The notes beneath the pieces are model-generated. The model made no database searches. It worked only from the letters and a program-made list of their open reading frames with translations, and was not told where the DNA came from. This document shows, in pieces, positions 1 through 10,413 of a stretch of 64,000 bases of DNA (its first letter is position 1; each line of letters begins with the position of its first letter). Made by a program: the position numbers and the translations under genes. Source of the stretch: Cepaea nemoralis. Lineage: Eukaryota > Mollusca > Gastropoda > Stylommatophora > Helicidae. The DNA is taken from the NCBI GenBank assembly GCA_014155875.1, contig JACEFZ010017415.1, positions 1,290,001 to 1,354,000 on the forward strand, in the 5' to 3' direction.

Positions 1-84
1 AGTCATTTATGAACTATGGTATCACCTGCTGACAATAATTATACGTTAATCAAAAATGGCCTTGAGTAGTAATCTTTCAAAATA

Positions 85-1395
85 CGAGAGCTATTCAACC
101 TCCGATTGGTTGGTAAAATTTTAATCAAATTGACAATAACATCTAAATACATACAAAAGTTACATACATCACTGTATTACTTTTCCACATAGTCATCACC
201 TATATTCAGGCACTTGTTGTACCGTGGCATGAGTTTTTGTATCCCCTCGTCAAGGAACAGCGCCGCAAGGGTACTTAGCCAGTTGTCTCATCCATGAGCT
301 CCTTGGTGGTGTCGAAGTGCTGGGTAGCCAGCCAGACCTTCATCTTGCTGAAGAGATGATAATCGCTTGGTGCCAAGTCCGGGCTGTAAGAGGGGTGGTT
401 GAAAATGTCCCACTTACACCGCTCAAGTAAAACCTTTGTGCGAGCAGCATAGGTGGTGGTGGTGGGCGTTGTCATGCAGGATAATGACGCCACTGGTGAG
501 CATTCTGCACCTTTCGTTTTGGATTGACTGACAAAGCTTCTGCAGTGTTTCACATTAAACTTCTGACGTTATTGTGGTCTCTAGTGTCATGAATTCCATC
601 AACAAGATACCCTTGCAGTCCCAGAACACTGTAACCATAATTTTTTGTTGTGAAAATGTTTGCTTGAATTTGTTGGGCTTGTTTGGAGAATGAGTATGTA
701 TCCACTGTTTTGACTGTTCCTTTGTCTCTGCATTCACGAAGTGAACCCATGTCTCATCCCCAATCACTATTCTGTCGAGAAATGAATCACCCACTTCCCA
801 GTAGCGCAGAAGGAATTTCAAAGCTGAGCCCATTCTTTGAGCTTTGTGAACATCAGTCAGTTCCTTTGGTGCCAACCGTGACCAGAATTTTTGGTAACCT
901 AACCTCTCTGTGATAATTTGAAACAGACCAGCCCTAGAAATTTGTGGAAATTCTGTAGAAAGATCTGAAATTGTCAAACTGTGCTTTCCCACTACAACTT
1001 GGTAGACTTTTTGAATGAGCTCATCTGTCACACATGAATGTCGTCCTTGTCCACCCTCATCATGCACATCTTTAAGCTCACCTCTAAATTTCCTACACCA
1101 ATCCCTCACAGAACTGTCACTCATAACGTTATCACTGTACACACGACATAATTGACAATGAATCTTCTGCTTGAAGAAAACAAATCACACCACGAATTTC
1201 ACAGCTGGGGGGAAAGACAATAACAGTGTCCATGTTTATTCATTCACGATTTGTGAACTGCTGAACAAATGTGACTGTGGGTTGATGTGTAGTGAGCTAA
1301 AAGACTACTGAATGATGCAAGCAATGAACAGTGTCACTATGGCAACCAGTTTATTTTTACCAGCCAATCAGAGGTTGATTTTGGAATAACCCTTG
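85..1395 (-). mobile_element. mariner-family DNA transposon, decayed
   Basis: This is a 1,311-bp element, the usual mariner length, flanked by TA on both sides (83-84 and 1396-1397), the canonical mariner target site. The ends are imperfect terminal inverted repeats. The left end reads CGAGAGCTATTC and the right end, reverse-complemented, reads CAAGGGTTATTC; both continue into an AACCTCYGATTGGYTGGTAAAA block. The transposase is on the minus strand and is broken. The TIR and TSD assignment was made by eye. Confidence 0.88.
275..1142 (-). pseudogene. mariner transposase, frameshifted
   Basis: The transposase cuts and pastes the element by a DDD/E RNase H-fold mechanism. The N-terminal part (1142 down to 555) shows the helix-turn-helix region and the first catalytic Asp in GDETWVHF, followed by TVFWDCKGI. 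The C-terminal part (553 down to 275) shows YSPDLAPSDYHLF, the last catalytic Asp region of D34D mariners. The middle HDNA motif is out of frame near 480-500, where a histidine-rich run is read as MTTPTTTT. The frame is also broken at about 553, so the gene cannot make a full protein. It is probably a dead copy. Confidence 0.88.
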
Positions 1396-1397
1396 TA

Positions 1398-1500
1398 TAT
1401 AGGAAATTAAGAGGGCGCCCCCCCCCCCCCCCCCCATGATCAGAGGGGCAAAAAAAAAAAATTACTCAGCAAGATAACTCTAACTTCAGATACGATAACC
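1398..1500. repeat. Homopolymer tracts
   Basis: A run of about 18 C (from about 1417) is followed by a run of about 11 A (from about 1450). It is low-complexity DNA between the mariner and a LINE remnant. I see no gene here. Confidence 0.8.
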
Positions 1501-1504
1501 ACAC

Positions 1505-1745
1505 AACACAATACTAGGAAAAGCATGCAGTATATTCCTGGTGTTTCTAACATATCTGGTAATGACTAGGCAGAAGGACTAGCAAAGAAGGGGTCTAGAC
1601 AAGAACATTCATGTACAGTAGCAAATCTCAAAATAGTCAAATTAATAAGAAATGTAAACAAAGTTACATGCTGGACACATGGACTACTGGAGACATTGAG
1701 AGGGATGTATACAAACATAAGACTTGTAACACAACAATTATTGCT
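1505..1745 (+). pseudogene. Jockey-type LINE RNase H tail remnant
   Basis: One plus-strand frame reads IPGVSNISGND, one stop, then AEGLAKKGSRQ. This is the typical end of the RNase H domain of I/Jockey-type LINE polyproteins (H-x-GI-x-GN-x-xAD-x-LAK-x-G). A further 50 or so codons of the C-terminal tail follow. Only the last part of the domain survives. It abuts the start of another LINE RNase H fragment at about 1748. Confidence 0.5.
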
Positions 1746-1747
1746 TA

Positions 1748-2895
1748 TTGAACATGGAAGGAAAATCATGTACAATAGGAAAAAGGAAGACTGCAATCTT
1801 AGATGATTCCAGAGTTAAGTGTGCCTTCTCCTGCATTATCACACTTGACAGACGGTGCAGAGAACAGAATCCTGTCACTGTCAATGCAGAGGTCAACGCG
1901 CTCATCAATGAACACGCAGACAACCCCCAAGTGCTTATCTATACAGATGGATCTGTTGTAAAGAAGCAGAGAAGTGAAAAGGCCATTTACAGCCCGTTCA
2001 GCGGGCCGAACCATCCAAGAATCCAGTGATGCCCACACTATGCCCATGAGCAGCATGGCGATGGAGGAGATGGCAGTAACACAGGCTTTCCTATGGCTAG
2101 AATCACAGCATTATACTAACGTGTGTGTACTAAGTGATTCAATTAGCATGATTCGGAAGGTCGAAGCTGAATCTGTATGTAGACAGTGGACTGAGTCGCT
2201 GAGGAAGTCTATTGTCCGTAAAGTCACCTTCATCTTTGTCCTGGGACATGCGGGAGTCAAGGGAAATGAACGAGCTGATAAACTGGCTGGCTATGCACCC
2301 CCTGCAGATGGCCAGCCCATGGATCGTGCTGATGTTATTAACGTCCTTAAAGACACGTCGAGAACAGAAGAGATAAACTGGCTGGCTATGCACTCCCCTG
2401 CAGATGGCCAGCCCATGGATCGTGCCGATGTTATTAACGTCCTTAAAGACGTGTCGAGAACAGAAGACTTTGACGTCAGTGAATCCACATCGCTGTCCAG
2501 GATGAAAGATTTGGGAGTAAGAATTGGCACAGCCAGACACGAGAGGTACATCGGGAAAATGAGGTGCCTCGTTAACCAACAGAGAACTGGCACTATTAGC
2601 CACCGAACGCTGATGCTTATGCTGGGGGGAGGATCTGAGCACCTATGGACCTGTCAAGAGTGCAATGAAGATACCCCAACTGGTAACTTATTTCAGAGTT
2701 TCTACTGATTAAATATCTTTACGAGATTGTTGAACATCACCTTATAGAGTGTCCAGCTCTTACTGGTATCAGGAAATTGTTACCTGCATCTGAACCAGAT
2801 AAAAGGAACACTTTATATAGAACAACACGACAGCTGATCAACAAAGAAAGGAAGGAAGCCCAGAAATCATTGGATCAATAACAATAACAACAACA
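1748..2895 (+). pseudogene. I-type LINE fragment: RNase H domain and 3' tail
   Basis: This is a 5'-truncated LINE, plus strand. The RNase H domain begins with IYTDGSVV (first catalytic Asp, near 1940), continues through ACVLSDS-like VCVLSDSISM (near 2125) and ends with GHAGVKGNERADKLAG (near 2250-2290). A C-terminal zinc-finger-like stretch, HLWTCQECNE, follows near 2640. A frameshift near 1975-2029 separates the first Asp motif from the rest. The 3' end is an AAC-rich microsatellite tail (2877-2907), where its relatives at 9.4, 46.5 and 52.9 kb use CTAA tails. RNase H downstream of RT is the mark of the I/R1/LOA/Ingi LINE group; the exact clade is not resolved. Confidence 0.8.
2277..2468 (+). 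repeat. 96-bp tandem duplication inside LINE RNase H
   Basis: A segment beginning GATAAACTGGCTGGCTATGC occurs at 2277 and again at 2372. The TGCAGATGGCC block sits at 2303 and 2399, a spacing of 96 bp. The duplication is nearly identical and keeps the reading frame (32 codons), so the translated domain contains the MDRADVINVLKD block twice. Confidence 0.85.
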
Positions 2896-3004
2896 ACAAC
2901 AACAACACCACCACCTGTTGAAGCCTTTACCACTTTTGAGACAATTGTAGTCCATCTGGGAACTGTTTTATATCCCATGTTATTGTGATACATATGTAAA
3001 TATA

Positions 3005-3740
3005 TTATTAATCATTATCATCAAGTGCCATGCAAACTGGCATAAACGTTCTTGACTCCCCACAGATCTCGGTCTTTGGTTTTCTGGATCAACTCTGCTG
3101 ATGATATTCCTCCATGCCACCGTCTCAATCCATCCAGCATAATTTCTCTTGGTCTGTCTCTGCCTCTGTTCCCCTCGATCTTTCCTATTGTCAAGATGTT
3201 CTCCAATGACTCTCTTCTCATCACATGACCAAGAAAGCTGTTTGTCCTTTTCTTATTGTTGTATGTTCCTTAGCCTCTTTCAGGCAATCAATGTTATTTA
3301 CATTGGCAGTCCAAGGAACTCACAACATACATCTCTGTTGCTTCCAAGTTCTTCCTAATTTGTTCATTTACATTTCAAGATTCACTTCCATACAATAAAA
3401 TAGGTTCTATATAGCACTTCCTTTCTTACATTCAATGATAGCGACGCATTGCATAAGATACTCTTCATTTTCTGAAATGCAGCTTTTGCTTGCCCTATTC
3501 TGCTCTTAACCTCTGTTGTGCATCTTCCACCTGATGTTATAAATGCCCCTAGGTATTTAAAATTATCCACTTGGTTAAGAATTTTCCCTTCTATTTCTAT
3601 TTCACTTTTTGGTGTCAAGATTATTAATGCCACAGATGATTTAAAGTTTAATATTTTTAATGTATTATATTTGATTGCACGATTTATTGCCTGGAATATT
3701 TCGCTGCATCTCGTCAGGTACATACTGAAGATCACACAAC
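3005..3740 (-). pseudogene. RTE-type LINE fragment (RT C-terminus)
   Basis: This is a minus-strand LINE piece. The block 3735-3382 reads FKYLGAFITSGGRCTTEVKSRI and KMKSILCN. The block 3224-3021 reads MMRRESLENILTIGKIEGNRGR and ends AELIQKTKDRD. These are the conserved C-terminal motifs of RTE/craTA-like RTs. They match the 56.9-60.1 kb RTE (YLGTVITTDGRCLEEIRTRI, GKIEGN) and, more closely, the fragment at 28.93-29.40 kb. The 3' end is an ATC-rich tail at about 3005-3025. Several frame breaks are present. Confidence 0.82.
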
Positions 3741-3756
3741 TTACGTGAATTACCTA

Positions 3757-5336
3757 GATAAATCCTTCATGTTGAAATATACACATATTCGCACAGTAAT
3801 GTCAATTATCTACCACGGTAATTTTAAGCTGACTAACATGTCTTCCTGTTTGCACAATTCTGGTTTGCGTTGATTGATCATAATTGCTTCTGCAAATTTT
3901 AACAAGCGAGTATTTTGTGTGTTAAACAACATGCGAAAGGCAGTGTCTCTGTCAACCACATGGCCGCTCTCGACAATGTGCCTACCAATTGAAGACGCCG
4001 GGAGCTTCCGGTGTGTCGGCCCCATGAGGCTAGCATCTCCTGTGTGTTGTATCTTGTTGACCCATTGAGGTATGTGTTCTGACACTCGTTTGTTAAGCTG
4101 TCTCTCTGTTCTACCAATGTAGAAGGCCTGGCATCTACATGTGAATTGGTAAATACAATTGTTTGTGGCGTACAGAGGAACAGGCTCTTTGACTGCTGGT
4201 GTAGGAATCGGTACGGTTTTATATCTAATGACTGGAGTTGCAGCACAGAATGTTTGGCCTACTGCTGTAGTAAGCCGGTCTTGTAGACGTTGCATTACGT
4301 CATCCCCTCGAAAGGTTAGCTGGATGAATACCTTGAGTTTAGGGACTGTAGTTAAGTCTGGTTTTGGTTTGGGCTGTTGGCAGTGGCGCTTTATAAATCC
4401 TGTGGAGTACCCATTCAGGTTTAAGACATTCTTCAGAGTTTCAAATTCCTCTGTCAGTGTGTCCTGGGTGCATATCTTTCTAGCACGGTCAAACAGGGTC
4501 CGTACTAAGCCCTGTTTGTACTGGACAGGTGTGAAGCTCTGAAAATTTAGGCATTGGCCAGTCCATGTTCCTTTGCAATACACCGATCTTTGAATTGTGC
4601 CGTCTGCTCTACGTCTCATTAGAATATCTAGGAACGGTAACGCTTCGTTGTGTTCGTGTTCCATAGATAGAGAGATGTTTTTATGCGTCTTGTTCATTGT
4701 GGCCTGGAACGATGTTGCTTGTAGCTTGTCTGTGGTGATAATTAGTATATTGTCCATATAACGATGGTAAAAGGCCAAGTTGTTGATGTCTGAGGATCTC
4801 TTTTCTTCTAAATGTGCCATGAAGATGTCCACTAGAATAGGACCAAGAGGACTCCCCATGGCCACTCCGTCAATTTGGCGGTATGACTTAGTTAGAAAAT
4901 TGAATTGTATGTTGGCGGTACATAGTAGTAGTAGCCTCTCCAGAATAGGTGTTGGTATGCCTAATTTTAGTTGTTTGTCTTCAATGCGTTCCCTTATTAT
5001 TTTCACTGTCTCATCTAATGGAACGTTAGTGAATAGGGAGGCTATATCCATGGATGCCATGTGTTTGTTATTTATGTCCATAGTATCCAATAATTCCACC
5101 AGTTGGAATGTATCTCTGAGTATTTTTGGATCGAAGGACTGTCGTACTGGCTTTAAAATTTCAGCTAGCCATCTCGCCATTCGGTGTTGTGCAGAGTTAA
5201 CCATGGACAGGATAGGTCTTAGCGGGATGCCGGGCTTGTGAAGTTTGGGTAGACCGTACATCTGAGGAGTGTGCGAGCCACGTGGTGTGAGCGTTTTTGC
5301 AGTGGCCTCACTGATGAGTCCTGCATTCACAAGTGA
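3757..5336 (-). mobile_element. Penelope-like element (PLE), 5'-truncated
   Basis: This is a minus-strand Penelope-like retroelement, identified by an RT followed by a GIY-YIG endonuclease. The 3' non-coding end (about 3757-3809) includes a segment, ATCTACCAYGGTAATTTT, that recurs at 56.9 kb, which helps place the element's 3' boundary. The 5' end is truncated and runs into a 37-bp direct repeat and then an inverted copy of its own 5' segment. Confidence 0.85.
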
Positions 5337-5354
5337 CTGGATCTCTTTCCTCAT
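3810..5354 (-). CDS. PLE reverse transcriptase / GIY-YIG endonuclease, N-terminally truncated
   Basis: The 514-codon open frame lacks the N-terminal part of a full PLE protein. It carries RT motifs in order: YGLPKLHKPGIPLRPI (about aa 33-48), MDIASLFTNVPLDE (RT motif A, about aa 100), DGVAMGSPLGPILVDIF (motif B, about aa 163) and YHRYMDNILI (motif C, about aa 195). Motif C has Asn in place of the second Asp of the usual Y-x-DD, which should cripple polymerisation unless it is a family trait. The C-terminus has the endonuclease-like IYQFTCRCQAFYIGRTERQLNKR... region with YIG (about aa 410-430), a downstream SIGRHI and the conserved FAEAIMI. The apparent start methionine lies in the junction repeat and is not a native start. 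Confidence 0.88.
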   Translation of the reverse strand: MRKEIQSLVNAGLISEATAKTLTPRGSHTPQMYGLPKLHKPGIPLRPILSMVNSAQHRMARWLAEILKPVRQSFDPKILRDTFQLVELLDTMDINNKHMASMDIASLFTNVPLDETVKIIRERIEDKQLKLGIPTPILERLLLLCTANIQFNFLTKSYRQIDGVAMGSPLGPILVDIFMAHLEEKRSSDINNLAFYHRYMDNILIITTDKLQATSFQATMNKTHKNISLSMEHEHNEALPFLDILMRRRADGTIQRSVYCKGTWTGQCLNFQSFTPVQYKQGLVRTLFDRARKICTQDTLTEEFETLKNVLNLNGYSTGFIKRHCQQPKPKPDLTTVPKLKVFIQLTFRGDDVMQRLQDRLTTAVGQTFCAATPVIRYKTVPIPTPAVKEPVPLYATNNCIYQFTCRCQAFYIGRTERQLNKRVSEHIPQWVNKIQHTGDASLMGPTHRKLPASSIGRHIVESGHVVDRDTAFRMLFNTQNTRLLKFAEAIMINQRKPELCKQEDMLVSLKLPW

Positions 5355-5410
5355 TATTGCATCCAGTCACTTGCTGGATCTCTTTCCTCATTATTGCATC
5401 CAGTCACTTG
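5337..5410. repeat. 37-bp direct repeat at PLE inversion junction
   Basis: The unit beginning CTGGATCTCTTTCCTC and ending CCAGTCACTTG occurs twice head to tail, at 5337-5373 and 5374-5410. It lies exactly between the minus-strand PLE and the plus-strand inverted copy. Confidence 0.9.
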
Positions 5411-5563
5411 TGAGAGCGGGACTCATCAGTGAGGCCACTGCAAAAACGCTCACACCACGTGGCTCGCACACTCCTCAGATGTATGGTCTACCCAAACTTC
5501 ACAAGCCCGGCATCCCGCTAAAACCTATCCTGTCTATGGTTAACTCTGCACAACACCGAATGG
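5411..5563 (+). repeat. Inverted copy of the PLE 5' segment
   Basis: This plus-strand stretch encodes the same peptide as the start of the minus-strand PLE (AGLISEATAKTLTPRGSH... YGLPKLHKPGIPL). It is almost identical in DNA to the complement of 5181-5336. The match stops abruptly at ACCGAATGG (about 5563). The two copies form a head-to-head inverted repeat of about 150 bp with a short spacer. Confidence 0.88.
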
Positions 5564-6056
5564 TGAGACAATATCTCTGTCAGACAATAGAGCTCTTTTG
5601 CGGTGTTTCAAATGCTTCCACTATCAATTAAACAAAGACATTATTGTAAGGATTTAAACTGATTTTTCTTGGCAAAATTTTGTAGTAGTTCAGTTCAGAT
5701 TATTATCATTACACGCCAGATAATCCATAGATGCTCCAATCTCCTACAAAGTAAATTCATCAGCGTACGGCAACAACCTGACCCTTCCAGTGTTGATTGA
5801 TGAGTTTCCTTGCAAACTTGATGTGCTGTTACTTTCTTGCCAGATTGATCTTTAATCCAGCACCTACATTCTGACTAATGATGCTGATTAATTCAGCTGA
5901 AAGTCTTTATTTTGGCTGGCCTCTCTAAGAGCATTCATGATGTTTGATCAAAGCACTGGTTGACCCTCTGATATAGTGGCAGTGCTGGTCAGCCTTTTAT
6001 CTTTTTCTCTGCCTAATGGGTATGTCATAAACTATTTAGACCAAGGGAGATGACAC
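5564..6056. other. No recognisable gene
   Basis: This is AT-rich intronic sequence. I see no long ORF, TE motif or RNA gene. Confidence 0.5.
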
Positions 6057-6196
6057 GTATTCAACATTCAGCATGACACCTGTAATATCAAGATTTACCT
6101 GGGATTCTAAGAGGGCAATGGCATACATATTCAACATTCAGCATGACACCTGTAACATCAAGATTTACCTGGGATTCTAAGAGGGCAATGGCATAT
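6057..6196. repeat. 70-bp tandem duplication
   Basis: The TTCAACATTCAGCATGACAC block occurs at about 6060 and again 70 bp later. The two units are nearly identical through GGGCAATGGCATA. Confidence 0.85.
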
Positions 6197-6550
6197 TAAC
6201 CACTGATGTAAACAATAAGTTCATGCATCTTGGCTCCCCACCCCTTAAATGAAGAAGATTAATGGATCATAACATCTACAAAATAGGTAAGCACTCACAC
6301 TGCTATGGCTCTCTGTGTAGACTTGCTGAGATAACTTAAGTCAGCTGTACATGTCCATTCATTATATATCCTTGGAAGTGAAAAGTTATGAGGGAATCAA
6401 TGTGCATTATTTGTTCAGTATACTTACCTCCCATCTATGAGCTGAGTGAGATCCACAGACTGCTGATTGTATACAAGTCCATAAAAACAACCGGTAAACC
6501 CTTCTGCATCATGGACTTCAGAAATTCTAGATGTAATTGTCATACAGAGT

Positions 6551-6835
6551 TTTGTAGGCAAAATGTGACAAAGTTATTTTACTAAACAAATGGATTATAA
6601 TGTGACAAGTGTCTTTGCTAGACAAAATAGATTAGTGTAACAAATTGATATTGCTAGACAAAAGAGATTGTAATGTGACAAAGTAATTTTACTAGACAAA
6701 ATGGATTACAATGAGAAAGTGCTTATGTTAGACAAAAGAGATTATAATGTGACAAAGTAATTTTACTAGACAAAATGGATTACAATGTGAGAAAGTGCTT
6801 ATGTTAGAAGAGATTGTAACGTGACAAAGTAAGCA
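6551..6835. repeat. Minisatellite, about 40-bp diverged units
   Basis: The array repeats AATGTGACAAAGTAATTT followed by ACTAGACAAAATGGATTA-type units about seven times. An 80-bp higher-order period (alternating TAATTTTACTA and TGCTTATGTTA forms) shows in the last units. Confidence 0.8.
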
Positions 6836-6966
6836 AGCAAAGGACCTTTTTACACGCCTCAAGGCACTCTCGGCATATGGTAACAGACCCATTTCAGCAT
6901 TTCATATGTGATGTAGTTAGTTTCACATCTATTGCCTTAACTTCTCAAGACATTTTCTGGTACCTA

Positions 6967-7800
6967 ATTTAGGGATGTGTAATGTCTCCAGATCTTTTGT
7001 CCCTGAATAGTAAAATTATTTTGAGAAATATACAAGATATGAACGGAATCATCATTGGAGAAAGAAACATCCCTAACATTAGATATGAAGATGATACAGT
7101 ATTGATTGCAGACAATAAACAGGATCTGCAACATTTCGTAGATGCGATTGTTGCACACAGTGAACAACTAATGTTGGAAGGAAGACACAAATTATGGTCA
7201 TCACTAGGGAGAACGAAATACAACAATGTAATATGCAAGTAAATGGAAATATTCTCAAACAAGTGAATCGGTACATTTATCTCAGAACAGTTATAACATC
7301 TGATGGGAGATGCCTTGAAGAGATTAGAACAAGAATTGCCATGGTGAAGGTAGCCTTTTGCAAGATGAAAAACATACTGACCAATAAAAAGATGTCAATT
7401 GCTACGAGAAAAAGAGTGTTGAGGTGCTATACAGAGTCTGTACTTTCGTATGGATGTGAAGCGTGGACAATGAGCAACCAAGCTGAAAAAATTTGATGGC
7501 TGTGAAAATGTGATTTCTGAGGAGAATGCAAATGCCAGGACAGACAGAAAAACCAATGAACAAGTCCTACAAGAAATGAATGAAAATCGTAAACTGATTA
7601 GAGAAATTAGATATAGACAGTCACAATTTTTTTGGGCATGCTATGAGAAGAAATAAACTGGAGAACTTGGTGACAACTGGCAAGATCGAGGGGAAGAGAA
7701 TACCTGGATGGCTTAGCCATGTGGCATGGTTGAGACAAGAACACTGAGCTTATCCACGACTCTGGTGATCGAGTGAGATGGCTTATCATCATGGCACATG
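6967..7800 (+). pseudogene. RTE LINE fragment, plus strand
   Basis: This is a 5'-truncated copy of the same RTE family as the 56.9-60.1 kb element. It starts inside the RT domain (VMSPDLLSLNSKI), continues through NIRYEDDTVLIADNKQDLQ (motif C degraded from YADD to YEDD) and then LEEIRTRIAMVKVAFCKMKNIL, and ends at the short 3' UTR (CATGGCACATGATGGATG, about 7791-7809). Frameshifts occur near 7190-7240 and 7490, so it is dead. Confidence 0.88.
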
Positions 7801-7984
7801 ATGGATGATATTTAGGCTGGACGATCTGTGAGCCCAGGTGAGTTTTAGAAAATACTCCCCAATAAATATCTGTGCCATGGCCACTGGGTCATCTCGTCAC
7901 TATGCCACTGTGCTCCGTAATTTAACAAAGTGCTAAACCATAAAGAAAGAATATCAAACTATTGTTGAGTGGATGATAATCAGC

Positions 7985-8062
7985 AATTTTAGCCATCTGA
8001 TATACAGTGAATACTTTAGCCATCTGATATACAGTGAATACTTTAGCCATCTGATATAGTAG
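7985..8062. repeat. 27-bp tandem repeat, about 2.8 copies
   Basis: The unit TTTAGCCATCTGATATACAG followed by TGAATAC repeats nearly three times. Confidence 0.85.
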
Positions 8063-9401
8063 TTTACAGAGACCAGCAATAGAAGGAATAGTTTCTGGAA
8101 GAAGAGGCAACAGTTAACCAGCGTAACTGTGAAAACAGGACACTACAGAAATCTTAGGCATGAAAATGCATGAGGCAGGAGCACTGGTGAAGAATGGAGA
8201 ACATTTCTGATGAGTCGCGATGATAGAGACATTCTGCATAATATAATACATACATATAATGATGTACAGTAATGGACAGAATGAGGACAAGAGATATGCT
8301 CATGTGCTAAATAACAATAATACTAGCAAACTTTTATGCAAACTTTGAGAGAAGGTTCACAGAGATGTACCTCCAAAGATGCAGTGACCAGAAACCACAA
8401 AGTGGAAGAGCCTCTGGAATTCATCTGCTGATTTCCAAAATCAGGGGCAAATTATATCCACCAAAATGTGTGTTCTGCTAATGAATGATTTGATTACAAT
8501 GTCTGCCAATTGCATGTCCTACTAGGTTTTTTCTATAAGAGAAGATTTTGTTGCATATGGAAGGTCTCAAAATTGGAGGAAGCCTCAAACATCTTTCAAA
8601 TTTGCTGCAGTGACTGAGCATGGCAAGGGACATTTCAATCGTTAAAAAACAGAAAGTTACTGCTATTACACTTTTCTGAGGTGGAATTCTACCCCAACAA
8701 AAGCACCTACAGTTTGCAAGGTATATGTCTAAGGGATGTCATCAGTCTCAATGAGTCTGCATACTGCATCCTGATGGTATTTAACAGCACAGCCAATGAA
8801 AAGCAGGAAAGTGATGCTAAAGAGTTATATGACAATTCCTTAATTGATCCTATAACCAGATTTGAACATCAAGTGTTAGGCCCTACATATCCAGAAGCCT
8901 CCTGAATGGTGGAGAATACCCATATGTAACCCTTGCCCAGTTTGAGGGTTACATGTCAGGCACGCAGCCTGTATAGTCTTTTTGTGGACAGAATGGACAC
9001 AGATGATACCACTACACCGAGAAAGATGATTATCCTACAAAGCAGCACTGGAAGGTACATGGAGACAAACACATACTACTAAGAAGTCATGTGTGCTTGC
9101 CAAAAACATAGCACATGTGCTGTAATCTGAAACAACAAAAATACCAACTATGAAAAATATCAATCGTAATATAGAATAAGTCAATTCAGATGATCTGTCT
9201 ACTGGGTACCATTTCTTAACATCACAAACAATTCTACATGTCTCATTTAGATGCTTTTAAATATGGTAATAGCCTATGTTTTATGATTTGCTTTAATTAA
9301 GTTTGTACGTTAGAATCTTCTCTTTGAAATGTTTCTTCTACATATTTTATAATCTTATTGTATGCATGGCAGTTTCGTTAAAAGTGGTCCTTGCTTTTCT
9401 A
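8063..9401. other. No recognisable gene
   Basis: This is AT-rich sequence. A 74-codon plus-strand ORF (8681-8905) shows no motif I recognise. It probably holds old repeat remnants. Confidence 0.4.
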
Positions 9402-9436
9402 TTTAGTTAGTTAGTAAGTTAGTCGACAGATCATCC

Positions 9437-10372
9437 TCATTGCACATTGAACCATTCAGTCCATAAGTGCTCGGATCCCCTCCTCAGCAAATCCTGCAGC
9501 GTGTAGCAGCTCACGACACCAGTTCTGTGTTGGTTTATTAATCTTTTTTGGCTTCCTGCGTAGTGTTCTTGTTTGGCCACACCTCTTTTAACTTGCTGTT
9601 CTCGCAGCCTGACCATGGTTGTAGACTCACAGTCATCGCTTGGTTCTCGTAAACGACTTACTTCTCGTAGAGCATTCAGAATGTCTGCCTGGTCCATGGC
9701 TCGTCCGCCTTCCACAGTAGCCCTACCTGCAAGCCTGTCAGCCTGCTCATTTCCTTGTACACCCGCATGCCCTGGCACGAAAATGAAACTAATCTTTGCC
9801 AACCGAGACCGCTCCAGAGACAGCAACCACTCTCTTCGGACCCACCCCATCTCTATCCTCCTGAGCATACTCATTGAGTCACTAAGGACACATGCCCGAT
9901 TGAATGTCTGTGTCTCGAGCCATGTTATTGCTTTACTTACTGCCATGACTTGCATAGTCAGGCTACTTGTGGTCAAAGCAAAAGCACCAGACTCTTCCTT
10001 CACAATTTTCCCTCCGGCCTGAGCCGTAAAGGCCCATGAACTTCTCACTCCTCGATTGACCAACCCATCCATGTAGATGACAGTATCATCCTCTAAAGAA
10101 TTCTTGAAGATCAGAGCCTGTACTTCCGCCTCCACAGCAGCTGGATTTTCTTGTCTGCATTTCCTGTCTAGTTGGATGCACACTGAAAAGGATGTACAGA
10201 ACTCTGTTGGCACTTGTACCCACTCTTTGCCAGGTTCTAAGTCCTCAAGTGAACACACCTGTTGAAGAATGTCTTCAGCTTGACCCATCCACGACTTTCT
10301 TCTTTTTAACCTGCTGCCCTTTACCTTCTTAATCTTGCTATGCAGTGTTTGCGTTGACTCTGAGGTAGGCAC
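9437..10372 (-). pseudogene. LINE RNase H domain with C-terminal tail
   Basis: The 311-codon open frame has VIYMDGLVNRG (first Asp motif, with DG retained), ACVLSDSMSMLRRIE (second and third acidic motifs) and FVPGHAGVQGNEQADRLAG (His and last Asp). RNase H would remove the RNA strand during reverse transcription. After the domain come ALREVSRLREPSDD, HRTGVVSCYTL and LLRRGSEHLWT, a tail shared with the copies at 1.7, 46 and 52 kb. The domain itself looks intact. Confidence 0.88.
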
Positions 10373-10413
10373 GTACTCGGCAAATTTGTATTCTGTCCTT
10401 CATGGTTGGAAAA

